Of a DNA stretch of 64,000 bases, positions 43,633-53,262 are shown in pieces. Made by a program: the position numbers and the translations under genes. The number at the start of each line of letters is the position of its first letter. Within the stretch, counting starts at the first letter, position 1. The stretch lies in assembly GCA_900468625.1 (NCBI GenBank), contig UBUL01000019.1, positions 248,001 to 312,000 of the forward strand. The letters run 5' to 3'. This stretch comes from Hyphomicrobiales bacterium (GTDB taxonomy: Bacteria; Pseudomonadota; Alphaproteobacteria; Rhizobiales; Rhizobiaceae). Under the pieces are notes generated by a model. That model saw only the letters and a list, made by a program, of their open reading frames with translations. It made no database searches and had not been told where the DNA came from.

Positions 43633-44397
43633 TTGCGCGAAATGCCCAAATTTTCAGCAGATGTGCCGCGTGCATCCGAGCTATCCGTTCCGCTCTATGA
43701 GATTGTGAAGCGTCAGATCACGGAAGCGATCATGATGGGCAAATGGCCAGCCGGCACGGTCTTGCCGAGCGAGATCGCGCTGTCGCAAATGTTTGGGGTT
43801 GCCGTCGGCACCATCAGGCGCGCCCTGCAGGACCTGACCAATGAGGGCCTGCTCAGCCGCAGGCGCAAGACGGGGACCGTGGTCACCGGTCGCACGCCGC
43901 AGCACAGCCTGCGTTTTTTCTTCCAGTATTTTCGTCTGCATGGGCTCGATGGTTCGCTGCAAAACTCGACATCCGACATTCTTTCGTTGAAACGCCGTGA
44001 GGCGAACGAAGAGGAGCGGTCGGGATTGCGGCTTGAGGATGCGTCCGAAGTCATCTCAATCCACCGGCTGCGCAGCGTCGGCGGCCATCCGGTCATGCAT
44101 GAAGTCATGGCGCTTCCGGCACGGATGCTGCCGGAATTTCCAGACAAGAAGGAGGAGATTCCCTCCCTTCTTTATCTCTTCCTTCTCGATCGCTATGGGA
44201 TTCGCATCTCCGCCGTGCGAGAGCAGATTGCCGCCGATATGGCGACGGAGGAGGATTGCCGACTATTGCAGCTGGGCATGCCCAGCGCCGTGCTGACGAT
44301 CGACGAAGTGGCCTATGATCAGTCCGCGCTTCCGGTTCTCGTCGCAAAGCATCGCGCAACGACCAGAAGCCATCGCTATGTGCACGAGGTCCAGTAA
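43633..44397 (+). CDS. GntR-family regulator (HutC type, UTRA domain)
   Basis: A 254-residue regulator with an N-terminal GntR winged HTH (about residues 20-85; GTVLPSEIALSQMFGVAVGTIRRALQDL) and a C-terminal UTRA ligand-binding domain (about 105-250; EVISIHRLRSVGGHPVMHEVMALP). It is divergent from the M20/dipeptide-importer operon and likely represses it until the substrate is present. A TTG at 43633 has GAGG 8 bases upstream; an ATG at 43642 is also possible but too far from it. Confidence 0.87.
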   Translation: MREMPKFSADVPRASELSVPLYEIVKRQITEAIMMGKWPAGTVLPSEIALSQMFGVAVGTIRRALQDLTNEGLLSRRRKTGTVVTGRTPQHSLRFFFQYFRLHGLDGSLQNSTSDILSLKRREANEEERSGLRLEDASEVISIHRLRSVGGHPVMHEVMALPARMLPEFPDKKEEIPSLLYLFLLDRYGIRISAVREQIAADMATEEDCRLLQLGMPSAVLTIDEVAYDQSALPVLVAKHRATTRSHRYVHEVQ

Positions 44398-44439
44398 TGT
44401 ATCAAGGATGATGGAAGCGGCTTGTCCCGCAGGGGCGTT

Positions 44440-44665
44440 CTTACAATTAGACGACGTGCTCCCGTTGAAATAGGTCATTGACCACTGCCTGTTCGCGAGA
44501 TGGCGCCTGAGTTCGGGCATACGGATGATCAGGGTCAACGTGGTGCGGGGACCGATGCCTTGAATGGATGGAACCAGATCGAGACGTCGGGCAAGATCCG
44601 CATGGGCGGTCGATGCGGAAAGCAGGGTTTTGAGGCGCTGATTGCGCCTCCTGCGACCCTAGACC
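44440..44665 (-). mobile_element. IS110-family transposase remnant
   Basis: On the minus strand about 60 codons of the transposase C-terminal region can be read: LARRLDLVPSIQGIGPRTT followed by LTLIIRMPELRRHLANRQW. This is the helix-hairpin-helix segment (usually S-I-P-G-I-G-P) of IS110-family transposases. Both ends are missing and no start or full frame remains. It fills most of the gap between the GntR gene and the aldehyde dehydrogenase. The interval is otherwise without a gene. Confidence 0.6.
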
Positions 44666-44718
44666 GTCTTGACGAACGCCTCATCTATGTCAGCGATTCG
44701 GGGGCGTTGCCGTGCCCC

Positions 44719-46164
44719 TCAGAAAGGATAGTGCTGGTTCGGATCCTCGATCGTGATCCACCGAAGGTCGGTGAACTCGGCGATCGCCGCCTTGCCGCCG
44801 AAGCGGCCGTAGCCGCTGCCCTTGACGCCGCCGAAGGGCATTTGCGCCTCGTCATGCAGGGTCGGACCGTTGATGTGGCAAATGCCGGACTGGATGCGGC
44901 CAGCCACGGCGAGCGCCCGCTGTACGTCGCGGCTGAAGACGGCGGACGACAGGCCATATTCCGTATCGTTGGCGACACGCACCGCCTCGTCCTCATCCGC
45001 CACGCGGATAATCGGCTTCACCGGACCGAAGGATTCTTCCGAATAGACGCGCATGTCAGGCGTGACGAAATCGAGCAGTGTGGCTTCGACCACGGTGCCG
45101 TTACGCTTGCCGCCGGCCACGAGCTTGGCACCCTTCGCCTCAGCATCGGCAATCAGCTCCTCCATCTTCTTGGCAGCGTCCAGGCTGATCAGCGAGCCGA
45201 GGACAACATGGCCGCGCGGATCGCCGGCGGGCAGAACAGCGGCACGCGCCGCAAGCTTGGCGACGAAAGCATCCGCGATCGCCTGATGGACGACGATGCG
45301 TTCGGTCGACATGCAGATCTGGCCCTGGTGCATGAAGGCACCGAAGATCGCCGCGTTGACCGCGCCGTCGATATCCGCATCCTCAAGTACGACAAGCGGC
45401 GCCTTGCCGCCGAGCTCCAGAAGAGCGGGCTTCAGGTGCTTGCCGCTCAGCTCCGCGATGATCTTGCCGACCTTCGTCGAGCCGGTGAAATTGACGCGAC
45501 GGACGGCTGGATGTCCAATCAGCGCCTCGACGATACCGGGCGCGTCTTCAGGCGCATTGGTGATCACGTTGATGACGCCGGCCGGCAGGCCTGCCTCACT
45601 CAGAGCGGTGGCGATCAGTCGCTGTGTGCCGGGGCATTGTTCGGAAGCCTTGAGGATCACGGTGTTGCCACAGGCGATCGGCATGGCAATAGCGCGTGTC
45701 GCCAGGATCACAGGCGCATTCCACGGAGCGATGGCAAGGCAGACGCCGGCTGCCTGACGCACGCCCATGGCAAGCGTACCGGGCTTGTCGGACGGGATGA
45801 TCTCGCCGCCGATCTGCGTCGTCATGGCGGCAGCCTCACGCAGGATATTGGCCGCGAGCATGACGTTGAAACCGGCCCACGGCGCCGTCGCCCCCGTCTC
45901 CTCCATCATCAGCTTGGTAAACTCGCCGACCTTGGCATCCATGATGTCGGCAGCCTTGGCGAGGATCGTGCGGCGCTGTCCGGGGCCTGTGCTCGACCAT
46001 GCGGAAAAGGCACTGGAGGCAGCCTCGATCGCGGCGGCGACATCCTCAGGTCCTGCTGCCGGCGCCGTGCTTGCCAGCTCTCCAGTGAAAGGATCGCAGC
46101 GGTCGTAGGTGCGGCCGCTCGCCGCCGGCCTGTCGGCGCCGTTGATAAGAAGGGAAATGTTCAT
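44719..46164 (-). CDS. aromatic aldehyde dehydrogenase (vanillin/salicylaldehyde type) 1
   Basis: A 481-residue NAD(P)-dependent aldehyde dehydrogenase. The catalytic Glu lies in LELGGKAP and the catalytic Cys in GQICMSTERI; APWNAPVIL is the cofactor-binding Asn region. The sequence type matches vanillin and salicylaldehyde dehydrogenases. In this locus it most likely oxidises vanillin, released by the hydratase/lyase, to vanillate. It is the last gene of the transporter operon, 27 bases after the SDR gene, and is a paralogue of the enzyme at the operon's other end. Confidence 0.85.
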   Translation of the reverse strand: MNISLLINGADRPAASGRTYDRCDPFTGELASTAPAAGPEDVAAAIEAASSAFSAWSSTGPGQRRTILAKAADIMDAKVGEFTKLMMEETGATAPWAGFNVMLAANILREAAAMTTQIGGEIIPSDKPGTLAMGVRQAAGVCLAIAPWNAPVILATRAIAMPIACGNTVILKASEQCPGTQRLIATALSEAGLPAGVINVITNAPEDAPGIVEALIGHPAVRRVNFTGSTKVGKIIAELSGKHLKPALLELGGKAPLVVLEDADIDGAVNAAIFGAFMHQGQICMSTERIVVHQAIADAFVAKLAARAAVLPAGDPRGHVVLGSLISLDAAKKMEELIADAEAKGAKLVAGGKRNGTVVEATLLDFVTPDMRVYSEESFGPVKPIIRVADEDEAVRVANDTEYGLSSAVFSRDVQRALAVAGRIQSGICHINGPTLHDEAQMPFGGVKGSGYGRFGGKAAIAEFTDLRWITIEDPNQHYPF

Positions 46165-46191
46165 CTCGTGTCTCCTGATGAGGATGGTATT

Positions 46192-46977
46192 TCAAAAGCC
46201 AAGCACGTCGGCATTGATGGAGGCTTCCAATCCGCCATCAACAGGCAGATTGGCACCGTTGATCCAGCGCGCGCCGTCCGAGCACAGGAATAGGATGGCA
46301 GGCGCGATATCGGCCGATGTGCCGGCCCGGCCGACCCGCGTGATATCGCTATCGACGCGCGCATCGCCGAGTACGGCACGGAATTGTTTCAAAATCGGCG
46401 TTTCGACCGGACCGGGGCTGACGGCATTGACGCGAATGCCGCGCGCCTTGAAGAGAGACTGGTGCGCGCAGCGCATCGTCCAGAGCAGCAGCAGTTCCTT
46501 GGAGAGCGGATAGCCTTCCTCGTTCTTCAGTCCGTATTCGCTGACCAGAGAGGCCACATCCGGAAAGCCCTCGATGGCGGTCAACGTCTTTGCCCGTTCC
46601 AGATTGGCGCGCCAGCCATAGCCGGCGATCGAGGCGACGTTGACGATCGCTCCACCCTCGCGCAGCCGAGGTGCGACAGTTTCCGAAAGAGCGCGCAGAC
46701 CATAGAAGTTGACGGCCAGTGTCGCCGTGACACCCGTGCTTCCGGAGAGGCCGGCGACGTTGGCCAGCGCATCGATGCGGTTGGGCAGTTGTTTGACGAT
46801 GTCCTCGACGCCGGCGGCGGTCGAAATATCCCCTTTGATGAAGGAACTGATGCCCGACGAGGGTTCCCGGACATCGACGCCGATGACGTCGGCCCCCATT
46901 TGCCCTGCAAGTTCCGCGGCACGCGCGCCGATGCCCGAGGCGACGCCGGTAATGAGGATGGTCTTGCCGAAAAGCAT
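46192..46977 (-). CDS. SDR, coniferyl-alcohol-dehydrogenase-like
   Basis: A 261-residue short-chain dehydrogenase. The cofactor motif is TGVASGIG (residues 10-17), the catalytic Tyr and Lys lie in GYPLSKE, and the C-terminal pattern (PGPVETPILKQF) resembles CalA-type coniferyl alcohol dehydrogenases and hydroxysteroid SDRs. In this context it may oxidise coniferyl-type alcohols to the aldehydes, which one of the two aldehyde dehydrogenases would oxidise further to ferulate. Specificity cannot be read from the sequence. Confidence 0.78.
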   Translation of the reverse strand: MLFGKTILITGVASGIGARAAELAGQMGADVIGVDVREPSSGISSFIKGDISTAAGVEDIVKQLPNRIDALANVAGLSGSTGVTATLAVNFYGLRALSETVAPRLREGGAIVNVASIAGYGWRANLERAKTLTAIEGFPDVASLVSEYGLKNEEGYPLSKELLLLWTMRCAHQSLFKARGIRVNAVSPGPVETPILKQFRAVLGDARVDSDITRVGRAGTSADIAPAILFLCSDGARWINGANLPVDGGLEASINADVLGF

Positions 46978-47017
46978 GATTTCACCTTTCCAATGAAATG
47001 CGAGCGAAGGCTCACCG

Positions 47018-48037
47018 CTATTGTCTATCTTTGAAGAGTTCAGAAAACGTCAGCCGATAGCCCACGGGCAGAAGCTGCAGTTCAAAGCGGCGTTCGATTT
47101 CGCCCCAGAGGCCGTGCGGCAGATAGAGGGAGAAGAGCACCGCTGTCGCGCCGAGGCCGACCAGATACCAGACCCCCGTTCCGCCGAAGACGGTCTCGAC
47201 GACGAAGAAGAGAATGGCGCCGAGGATCGCGCCCTCGAACTTGCCGATCCCGCCAACCAGCACCATGAAAATCATGTAGGCGGTCCACTGCACGCTGAAA
47301 TAGGTCTTGGGCTGGAAGGTGACGGCCGTTGCCAGCCACAGGCCGCCGGCAACACCGATGCCGAAGGCGGCAAGAACAAAGAGCAGGCGTTTTGTCGCCG
47401 CGACACGGACGCCGACGGAGGTTGCCGCATCCTCATTGTCGCGGATTGCCTGCATGGCGGCGCCAGCTCTGCTCCGCATCAGAGCAAAGAGCGCCCCGAG
47501 AAGAGCGACCATGGCCGCCAGCGCCAGCCAATAGATCGCCACGCGCCGCGTGGAGCTGTCATAGGCGTTCAAGGAAATCAGCGAGGTCCCGGTTTCGCCC
47601 TGAATGAGGCGATCGAGATTGACGAGCAAATGCGCAAGCTCGGCCAGTACCCACATGCCGATAGCAAACTCGCCTCCTTTCAGCCGCAACATCAGCCACG
47701 AAAGCGGTAGCGATATGGCACCGGTGACGACTGCTGCGGCGATGAGCGAAACGAAGGGATCGAGCCCTGCATCTGCCAGACGAATGGTGAAGTAGGCGCC
47801 AAGTCCGAAGAAGACCTGCTGGCCGACGGAGACGAGGCCGCCGAAGCCTGCGAGCGCATTCCACATGGCCGCCAGGATCACGTAGATGAAGAGGGCGGTC
47901 ATGCGATCGGTGACGCCGGCGCTGGCGATGGTAGGCATTGCGGCGAGAAGGCCGACCGCGACCATCATCGCAGCAAGTGTCATTCGCGAGGATGTGGTCC
48001 AGCGCTCGACGGAAATTCCAGGCGCGATCGTACTCAT
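47018..48037 (-). CDS. Liv-type ABC transporter permease (LivM)
   Basis: A 339-residue inner-membrane permease of the HAAT family with eight to nine hydrophobic segments. WNALAGFGGLVSVGQQVFFGLGAY (first half) and AIRDNEDAATSVGVRVAATKRLLF (cytoplasmic loop) are the family hallmarks. It pairs with the LivH-type permease, whose stop it overlaps (ATGA). The importer probably carries aromatic acids rather than branched-chain amino acids, as inferred from the surrounding enzymes. Confidence 0.88.
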   Translation of the reverse strand: MSTIAPGISVERWTTSSRMTLAAMMVAVGLLAAMPTIASAGVTDRMTALFIYVILAAMWNALAGFGGLVSVGQQVFFGLGAYFTIRLADAGLDPFVSLIAAAVVTGAISLPLSWLMLRLKGGEFAIGMWVLAELAHLLVNLDRLIQGETGTSLISLNAYDSSTRRVAIYWLALAAMVALLGALFALMRSRAGAAMQAIRDNEDAATSVGVRVAATKRLLFVLAAFGIGVAGGLWLATAVTFQPKTYFSVQWTAYMIFMVLVGGIGKFEGAILGAILFFVVETVFGGTGVWYLVGLGATAVLFSLYLPHGLWGEIERRFELQLLPVGYRLTFSELFKDRQ

Positions 48038-48930
48038 GACGGGCTCCGAAGACGCGTGCGGATTTTACCGAAGCTCAGGAAGCCGAACTGGTGCAGCCGC
48101 ACGAAAAGAACGATGAGGAAGGCAATATGGCCGCCGACCAGAAAGCCCTGTGGATGGATCTGGGCGCCGATCGACTGCGCCAGCCCAAGCACGATGCCGC
48201 CGAGCAAGGTTCCCCAGAGCGAACCGGCACCGCCGATGACGGCTGCCTCGAAGGCAAACAATAGCTGCGGCCCGCCCGAATAAGGATTGAAGGTCGCCCG
48301 CATGGCCAGAAACGCACCGGCAATGCCGACCGTGACCATGGTGATCGCAGTCGCGACAGCGTTGACGCGGCGCGCATCGATGCCGACGAGACCGGCTGTA
48401 TCCGGATCCTCCGCCGTGGCGCGGATCGAACGGCCGAGTGCAAAGCGGCTCAAGAACAACTGCAGCCCGCCGATGAGGGCGATTGCCGTCACCATCATCA
48501 GCACGGCAAGCTTGCCGACGAAGACGTGACCGGGCAGTTGCCAGGACGCATAGGAGAGATTGCCTATGAAGGGCGCCAGCGAGCGCGTATCCGCCCCGAA
48601 TTGTTCGAACAGCAGATTGTCGATGACGATCGACAGACCGAAGGTCGTCAGGATCGGCAAAAGCGTACCGCCGCGTGCGCTGCGCTCGAGGATGAAGCGC
48701 TGCAAAATCCAGCCGATGATTGCCATGACGGGCAACACGACCAGCAGACCGATGAAGGGCGGAATGCCGAGTTTGGCCGCCAGCAGCCAGAGGCCATAGG
48801 CAGCAGCAACGGCAAGGCTGCCATGCGCGAGATTGATGATGCGCATGACGGAGAACATGAAGGACAGGCCGCAGGCAATGACGGCATAGTAACCGCCGAG
48901 CAGAATGCCTTGAAGGAGGGTGTTGGTCAC
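48034..48930 (-). CDS. Liv-type ABC transporter permease (LivH)
   Basis: A 298-residue inner-membrane permease of the LivH type, with LLQGILLGGYYAVIACGLSFMFSVMRIINLAHGSL at the N-terminus split over the first helix and the loop, and IRATAEDPDTAGLVGIDARRVN in the cytoplasmic coupling loop. The GTG start at 48930 overlaps the stop of the LivF gene. Confidence 0.88.
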   Translation of the reverse strand: MTNTLLQGILLGGYYAVIACGLSFMFSVMRIINLAHGSLAVAAAYGLWLLAAKLGIPPFIGLLVVLPVMAIIGWILQRFILERSARGGTLLPILTTFGLSIVIDNLLFEQFGADTRSLAPFIGNLSYASWQLPGHVFVGKLAVLMMVTAIALIGGLQLFLSRFALGRSIRATAEDPDTAGLVGIDARRVNAVATAITMVTVGIAGAFLAMRATFNPYSGGPQLLFAFEAAVIGGAGSLWGTLLGGIVLGLAQSIGAQIHPQGFLVGGHIAFLIVLFVRLHQFGFLSFGKIRTRLRSPS

Positions 48931-49655
48931 GAGACGCTCCTCTTAGCTGTCGCCCGATCCAGACCGAAATAGGCCCGTGTCACCTCCTCACGCGTCACGC
49001 CACTTACCGGCCTGTCGAGCACGATACTGCCCTCCAGCATGCAAATGACACGCGTTGCGACGCCCATGGCGCGCGCCAAATCCTGTTCGACGAGCACGAT
49101 GGTCGTGCCAGAAGACAAGAGCCCTTGCAGTTGCTGATAGACGCGATCGACAACGAGCGGCGACAGGCCGAGAGAAACCTCGTCGAGCAGGAGAATGTCG
49201 GGATTGCTCATCAGCGCCCGACCGATCGCCGTTGCCTGCTGCTCACCACCCGACAGATGGCCCGTCTTGGCGTGCTGCCGCGGCTTCAGGTTCGGAAAGG
49301 CATCGAAGACCCGCTCGACCGTCCACTCACCCTTGCGGCCGGCGCTGGTGCCGAGCAGTAGATTTTCCACGACCGTCATCTGCGAGAATAGCCGTCTCCC
49401 CTCCGGAACGAGTGCAATGCCCCTGGCGATACGCTTGTGCGCGGGAACCGCCGTGACGTCTTCACCGTCGAGCAGGATCTGGCCGGCATTGGGTAGATGC
49501 GCACCGGCGATGGAACGCAGCAGCGTCGTCTTGCCTGCGCCATTGGCGCCGACAAGTGCCAGCACCTCGCCCTTGGCGAGATCGAAACTGATGCCGCGCA
49601 CCGCCTGCAAAAGGCCGTGCCGGACATCGAGATTGCGAACGGAAAGAATGCTCAT
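48927..49655 (-). CDS. Liv-type ABC transporter ATPase (LivF)
   Basis: A 242-residue ATPase: Walker A GANGAGKTT (about residues 37-45), LSGGEQQATAIGRALM as signature and ILLDEVSLGLSP as Walker B. LivF and LivG form a heterodimer that drives the LivHM channel. The ATG overlaps the stop of the LivG gene (ATGA), in the usual G-F-H-M order. Confidence 0.9.
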   Translation of the reverse strand: MSILSVRNLDVRHGLLQAVRGISFDLAKGEVLALVGANGAGKTTLLRSIAGAHLPNAGQILLDGEDVTAVPAHKRIARGIALVPEGRRLFSQMTVVENLLLGTSAGRKGEWTVERVFDAFPNLKPRQHAKTGHLSGGEQQATAIGRALMSNPDILLLDEVSLGLSPLVVDRVYQQLQGLLSSGTTIVLVEQDLARAMGVATRVICMLEGSIVLDRPVSGVTREEVTRAYFGLDRATAKRSVS

Positions 49656-50419
49656 GCGGGCGTTCCTCCAAGATAGGCGCGCACCACTTCGGCATCGCTC
49701 ATGACGGCCTTCGGATCGCCATCGGCGATAATCTTGCCGGCATCCATGCAGATCAGCCGTTCGACGACCTGCAAGAGGATGTGAACGATATGCTCGATCC
49801 AGACGATGCCGATGCCGCGCCGCCGCAGTTCGAGAATGGTGCCGACGAGTTCTTGTGCCTCGCCATCCGTCAGCCCGCCACCGATCTCGTCAAGCAGCAG
49901 CAGGCGCGGACCGGTCGCAAGCGCGCGAGCCAGCTCAAGCCGCTTGCGATCGAGCAGGCCGAGCGTGTCGGCGCGGCGATTGGCGACGCCGAGCATGCCG
50001 CAGAGCCGCAGAGAATCGACAACGCGCTCATAGGCCTCGTCACGGCTCGATGCCTTGCCGTGAGCGGCGGCGACGAAGACATTCTCGAATGTCGTCATGC
50101 CGCTGAACGGTTTTGGAATCTGGTGCGTCCTGACCAGACCCGCCCTGCAGCGGTCGGCCGCCGTCAAAGCCGTCACATTCCGGCCATCAAAGGTGATCGT
50201 TCCAGCATTCAAAGCAAAGGCGCCGGCCAGTGCGCTCAGCAAGGTCGTCTTGCCGGCTCCGTTCGGGCCGACGATGCCGACGGCATCGCCGTCTCCCATG
50301 GAAAAGTCGAGATTTTCGAGGACCACAAGCGCCCCGAAGCGCTTGTGGATCCCCTTGGCCGAGAGAAACTCTCCTCCCGGCCGATGTCCTTCTTGTCCCT
50401 GCACGATAGCCTTACCCAT
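49652..50419 (-). CDS. Liv-type ABC transporter ATPase (LivG)
   Basis: A 255-residue ATPase with Walker A GPNGAGKTT, a signature region LGLLDRKRLELARALA typical of LivG proteins (the LSGG motif is degenerate, LGLLD) and LLLLDEIGGGLTD as Walker B. The changed signature motif is unusual and may affect one ATP site. The start at 50419 overlaps the end of the binding-protein gene by 8 bases. Confidence 0.87.
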   Translation of the reverse strand: MGKAIVQGQEGHRPGGEFLSAKGIHKRFGALVVLENLDFSMGDGDAVGIVGPNGAGKTTLLSALAGAFALNAGTITFDGRNVTALTAADRCRAGLVRTHQIPKPFSGMTTFENVFVAAAHGKASSRDEAYERVVDSLRLCGMLGVANRRADTLGLLDRKRLELARALATGPRLLLLDEIGGGLTDGEAQELVGTILELRRRGIGIVWIEHIVHILLQVVERLICMDAGKIIADGDPKAVMSDAEVVRAYLGGTPA

Positions 50420-51728
50420 TGTAGGCGATGAGTTTGGCGGCAACGGGCACATTCGGATCGGTGGCGTGTTCGGTCACGACATAGTCGAGCGCGAATTTCG
50501 AGCCGGCCTTCGCCTTGACCCATTGCGTGCCGATGATCGGTCCGGGAGAGACATTGGCGACAGGACCGCTGGTAAAATCCACCTTGCCGGCGATCGTCGT
50601 CGTCTTCAGCGTGCTCAGCGCCATGGCTACGGCCTGCTTGCTCTTCGCATCCGAGGCGGCTTTGAGCGCATCGAACCCCGCATCGATAAGCGCCAGGCTC
50701 GCGCCGAGCTGCTGCGTCCATTGCTTGCCGCTCGCCACCTCGTAGCCGTCGGCAAGCTCGGGTCCGGAAACGCCGGTCAGCGACGACTTGTAGGGGAAGG
50801 CTTTATGCCAATAGGCGGCGCTGGCGATGTTGACACCGAGGTCGCCGAGCGCCTCGATATCGGACGGAAACAGCCCTGTCTTGGCGACCTGGCAGATCTT
50901 GATCTGCTGGATGAGGCCCTGCTGCGCCGCCTGACGCCAGAAGGCGGCAAAATCCGGCGGGATCGGGAAGCTGTTGAAGATCTCGACGCCTTCCTGACGG
51001 AAGAGCGCGATCTGGGACGAAAAATCCGTAGTTCCCGTCTCATAGGCGCCGGGATCGACGATGGTAAAGCCGGCTTTGGCGAGCGCCGGCGCCAGATTGG
51101 CGCGGATCGCGTTGCCATCGGCATCGTTCGGATACATGACGCCGACCTTCTTGTTGGTCTCGATCAGGTTCCATTGCGAGATATAGGTTTTTAGGAACTC
51201 ACCGACGCCGAAGCCGAAGTGATAGGTCCATTTGAACGGCGACGCCGCGCCGGGCTTGGCGCCGCGCCCGAAATACCAGGCTTCCCACGGCATGACCGTC
51301 GACAGGCACGGCACGCCCGCCGCCTCGCAGGCATCGGCGACTGGATTGATGGTTTCAGGCGTCGAGACCGCCAGCATCAGATCGACCGCCTGGTTGTTGA
51401 TCAGGTCCTTTGCCAACTGGCCGGCGCGCGACGGATCGGACTGCGTGTCGCGGTCGAGGATCTCGACCTTCCAGGTCTTGCCGCCGGCCTGTAATCCATT
51501 GGCCAGCGCCTTGCGCGCCAATTCCAGCACATAGCCGTCCGTCTCGCCGAAGCCGCCGAGCGGGCCTGTGCGCGGGCTGATAAAGCCGATCTTGAGCGTA
51601 TCGTCGGCTGCGAATGCCGCCCGCCCGCCAAAAGCCAGTGCTGCACTCCCTGCAGCCGTTGCCGCCATGAACGAACGTCGCGTCAGTGATGCGGTGTTGA
51701 TACCCGTTCCGATGAGATTGTTGGTCAT
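50412..51728 (-). CDS. Liv-type periplasmic binding protein (aromatic acid candidate)
   Basis: A 438-residue family 6 (LivK-like) binding protein. A twin-arginine signal (LTRRSFMAA, about residues 15-23, cleavage near AFAAD) precedes KIGFISPRTGPLGGFGE, the family's first strand and ligand loop. Related proteins of the CouP type bind p-coumarate, ferulate or caffeate, and the surrounding enzymes suggest the same. The start at 51728 is preceded by GGAGGAAGGA, a strong ribosome-binding site. Confidence 0.88.
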   Translation of the reverse strand: MTNNLIGTGINTASLTRRSFMAATAAGSAALAFGGRAAFAADDTLKIGFISPRTGPLGGFGETDGYVLELARKALANGLQAGGKTWKVEILDRDTQSDPSRAGQLAKDLINNQAVDLMLAVSTPETINPVADACEAAGVPCLSTVMPWEAWYFGRGAKPGAASPFKWTYHFGFGVGEFLKTYISQWNLIETNKKVGVMYPNDADGNAIRANLAPALAKAGFTIVDPGAYETGTTDFSSQIALFRQEGVEIFNSFPIPPDFAAFWRQAAQQGLIQQIKICQVAKTGLFPSDIEALGDLGVNIASAAYWHKAFPYKSSLTGVSGPELADGYEVASGKQWTQQLGASLALIDAGFDALKAASDAKSKQAVAMALSTLKTTTIAGKVDFTSGPVANVSPGPIIGTQWVKAKAGSKFALDYVVTEHATDPNVPVAAKLIAYNG

Positions 51729-51810
51729 GCAATCCTTCCTCCCCATTTTCGAGGCCCTGTCGCCCCGATGCTTCTTCTTCAGTCTTGCCCGTTGAGCGCC
51801 TTAATGCGGC

Positions 51811-53262
51811 TCAGATCGGATAGTGACGCGTGCCGGATGCCAGCGTGATCCAGCGTAGCTCGGTAAATTCGTCGATCGCCGCCCCGCCGCCGAACCGGCC
51901 ATAACCGCTCGACTTCACCCCGCCGAAGGGCATTTGCGGTTCGTCGGAAACCGTCGCCTCGTTGATGTGGCAGATGCCCGTCTCGATACGTTTGGCAACG
52001 GCCAGCGCCTGGTTGATGTCGCGACTGAACACTGCCGAGGACAGTCCGTATTCGTTGTCGTTGGCGATAGTGATGGCCTCCTCGACACTGTCGACGCGGA
52101 TGATCGCCGCCAGCGGTCCAAAGCTTTCCTCGCGGTAGAGGCGCATCGCCGGCGTCACGTGATCGACAACGGTCGCATCCATCAGCATGCCGTTCGCATG
52201 TCCACCGCAGACGACGACCGCTCCCTTTTGCAGGGCATCGTCAACGAGCGCCCTGATCCGCCGCACTGCTTCGGCGTTGATCATGGTTCCAAGCGGCGTG
52301 TTTCCTTGACTTGGATCTCCGGCCACGAGCGTTGCGGCCTTCGCCTTGAATTTCTCGACGAATTCATCAGCGATCTCCTCGAGCAGGATGATGCGTTCCG
52401 TCGACATGCAGATCTGGCCCTGGTTCATGAAGGCGCCGAAGGCGGCGGCGCGGACCGCTTCGTCGATGTCGGCGTCGGCAAGCACGATGAAGGGGGCCTT
52501 TCCGCCGAGTTCGAGCAGGCAGCGCTTCAGATATCTCGCCGACGTTTCGGCAATGATCCGCCCGACGCGCGTCGAGCCGGTGAAGTTGATCCGCCGCACC
52601 GCCGGATGGGCGATCAGGGCCTCGACGACGGTGGCGGCATCCTTGGGAGCATTGGTGACGACATTGACGACACCCGGCGGAAAGCCCGCCTCGCGCATGA
52701 CCTCGCCGATCAGGCAATGGGTCTTCGGGCAGAGTTCGGAAGCCTTGAGCACGACCGTGTTGCCGCAGGCAAGCGGCATGGCGATCGCGCGCACACCAAG
52801 GATGATCGGTGCGTTCCAGGGCGCGATGCCGACGCAGACGCCGGCGGGCTGGCGCACCGCCATGGAGACGTTGCCGGGAATGCCCGAGGGGATGATCTCA
52901 CCTGCGATCTGCGTGGTCATCGAGGCCGCCTCGCGCAATATGTCGGCGGCAAGATCGCAATTGATCCTCGCCCAAAGGGCGGTTGCCCCGGTCTCTGCGA
53001 TCATCGCCGCCACGAAATCCGCCGTTCGCGCAAGGAGAACATCTGCCGCCCGATTGAGCATGGCGCGGCGTTTACCCGGTCCTAGTTCCGACCATGCGGG
53101 AAAGGCAGCCGCCGCGGCATTGGCCGCCCGCGCTGCGTCCGATGTCGAGGCGGCGGGCGCAATGGTCGCGACATCGCCCGTCGCCGGATCAAGACATTCG
53201 AAGGTGGATGCATCTGACGCATCCACCGGCTCGTCATTGATCAGAAGCTTTGCCACCAACAT
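51811..53262 (-). CDS. aromatic aldehyde dehydrogenase (vanillin/salicylaldehyde type) 2
   Basis: A 483-residue aldehyde dehydrogenase, closely related to the enzyme at 44.7 kb over its whole length (shared blocks such as GQICMSTERI with the catalytic Cys, LELGGKAP with the catalytic Glu, APWNAPIIL and MPFGGVKSSGYGRFGG). It is the first gene of the transporter operon. The two copies may split the work between coniferaldehyde and vanillin. The frame is open 136 codons upstream of the chosen ATG, but the family N-terminus (MLVAKLLIND) starts at 53262. Confidence 0.85.
   Translation of the reverse strand: MLVAKLLINDEPVDASDASTFECLDPATGDVATIAPAASTSDAARAANAAAAAFPAWSELGPGKRRAMLNRAADVLLARTADFVAAMIAETGATALWARINCDLAADILREAASMTTQIAGEIIPSGIPGNVSMAVRQPAGVCVGIAPWNAPIILGVRAIAMPLACGNTVVLKASELCPKTHCLIGEVMREAGFPPGVVNVVTNAPKDAATVVEALIAHPAVRRINFTGSTRVGRIIAETSARYLKRCLLELGGKAPFIVLADADIDEAVRAAAFGAFMNQGQICMSTERIILLEEIADEFVEKFKAKAATLVAGDPSQGNTPLGTMINAEAVRRIRALVDDALQKGAVVVCGGHANGMLMDATVVDHVTPAMRLYREESFGPLAAIIRVDSVEEAITIANDNEYGLSSAVFSRDINQALAVAKRIETGICHINEATVSDEPQMPFGGVKSSGYGRFGGGAAIDEFTELRWITLASGTRHYPI

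Noticed and set aside
44500..46293. Plus-strand open frame of 597 codons
   Set aside because: It is antisense to aldehyde dehydrogenase 1; the low-complexity His/Asp/Arg text is a shadow translation.
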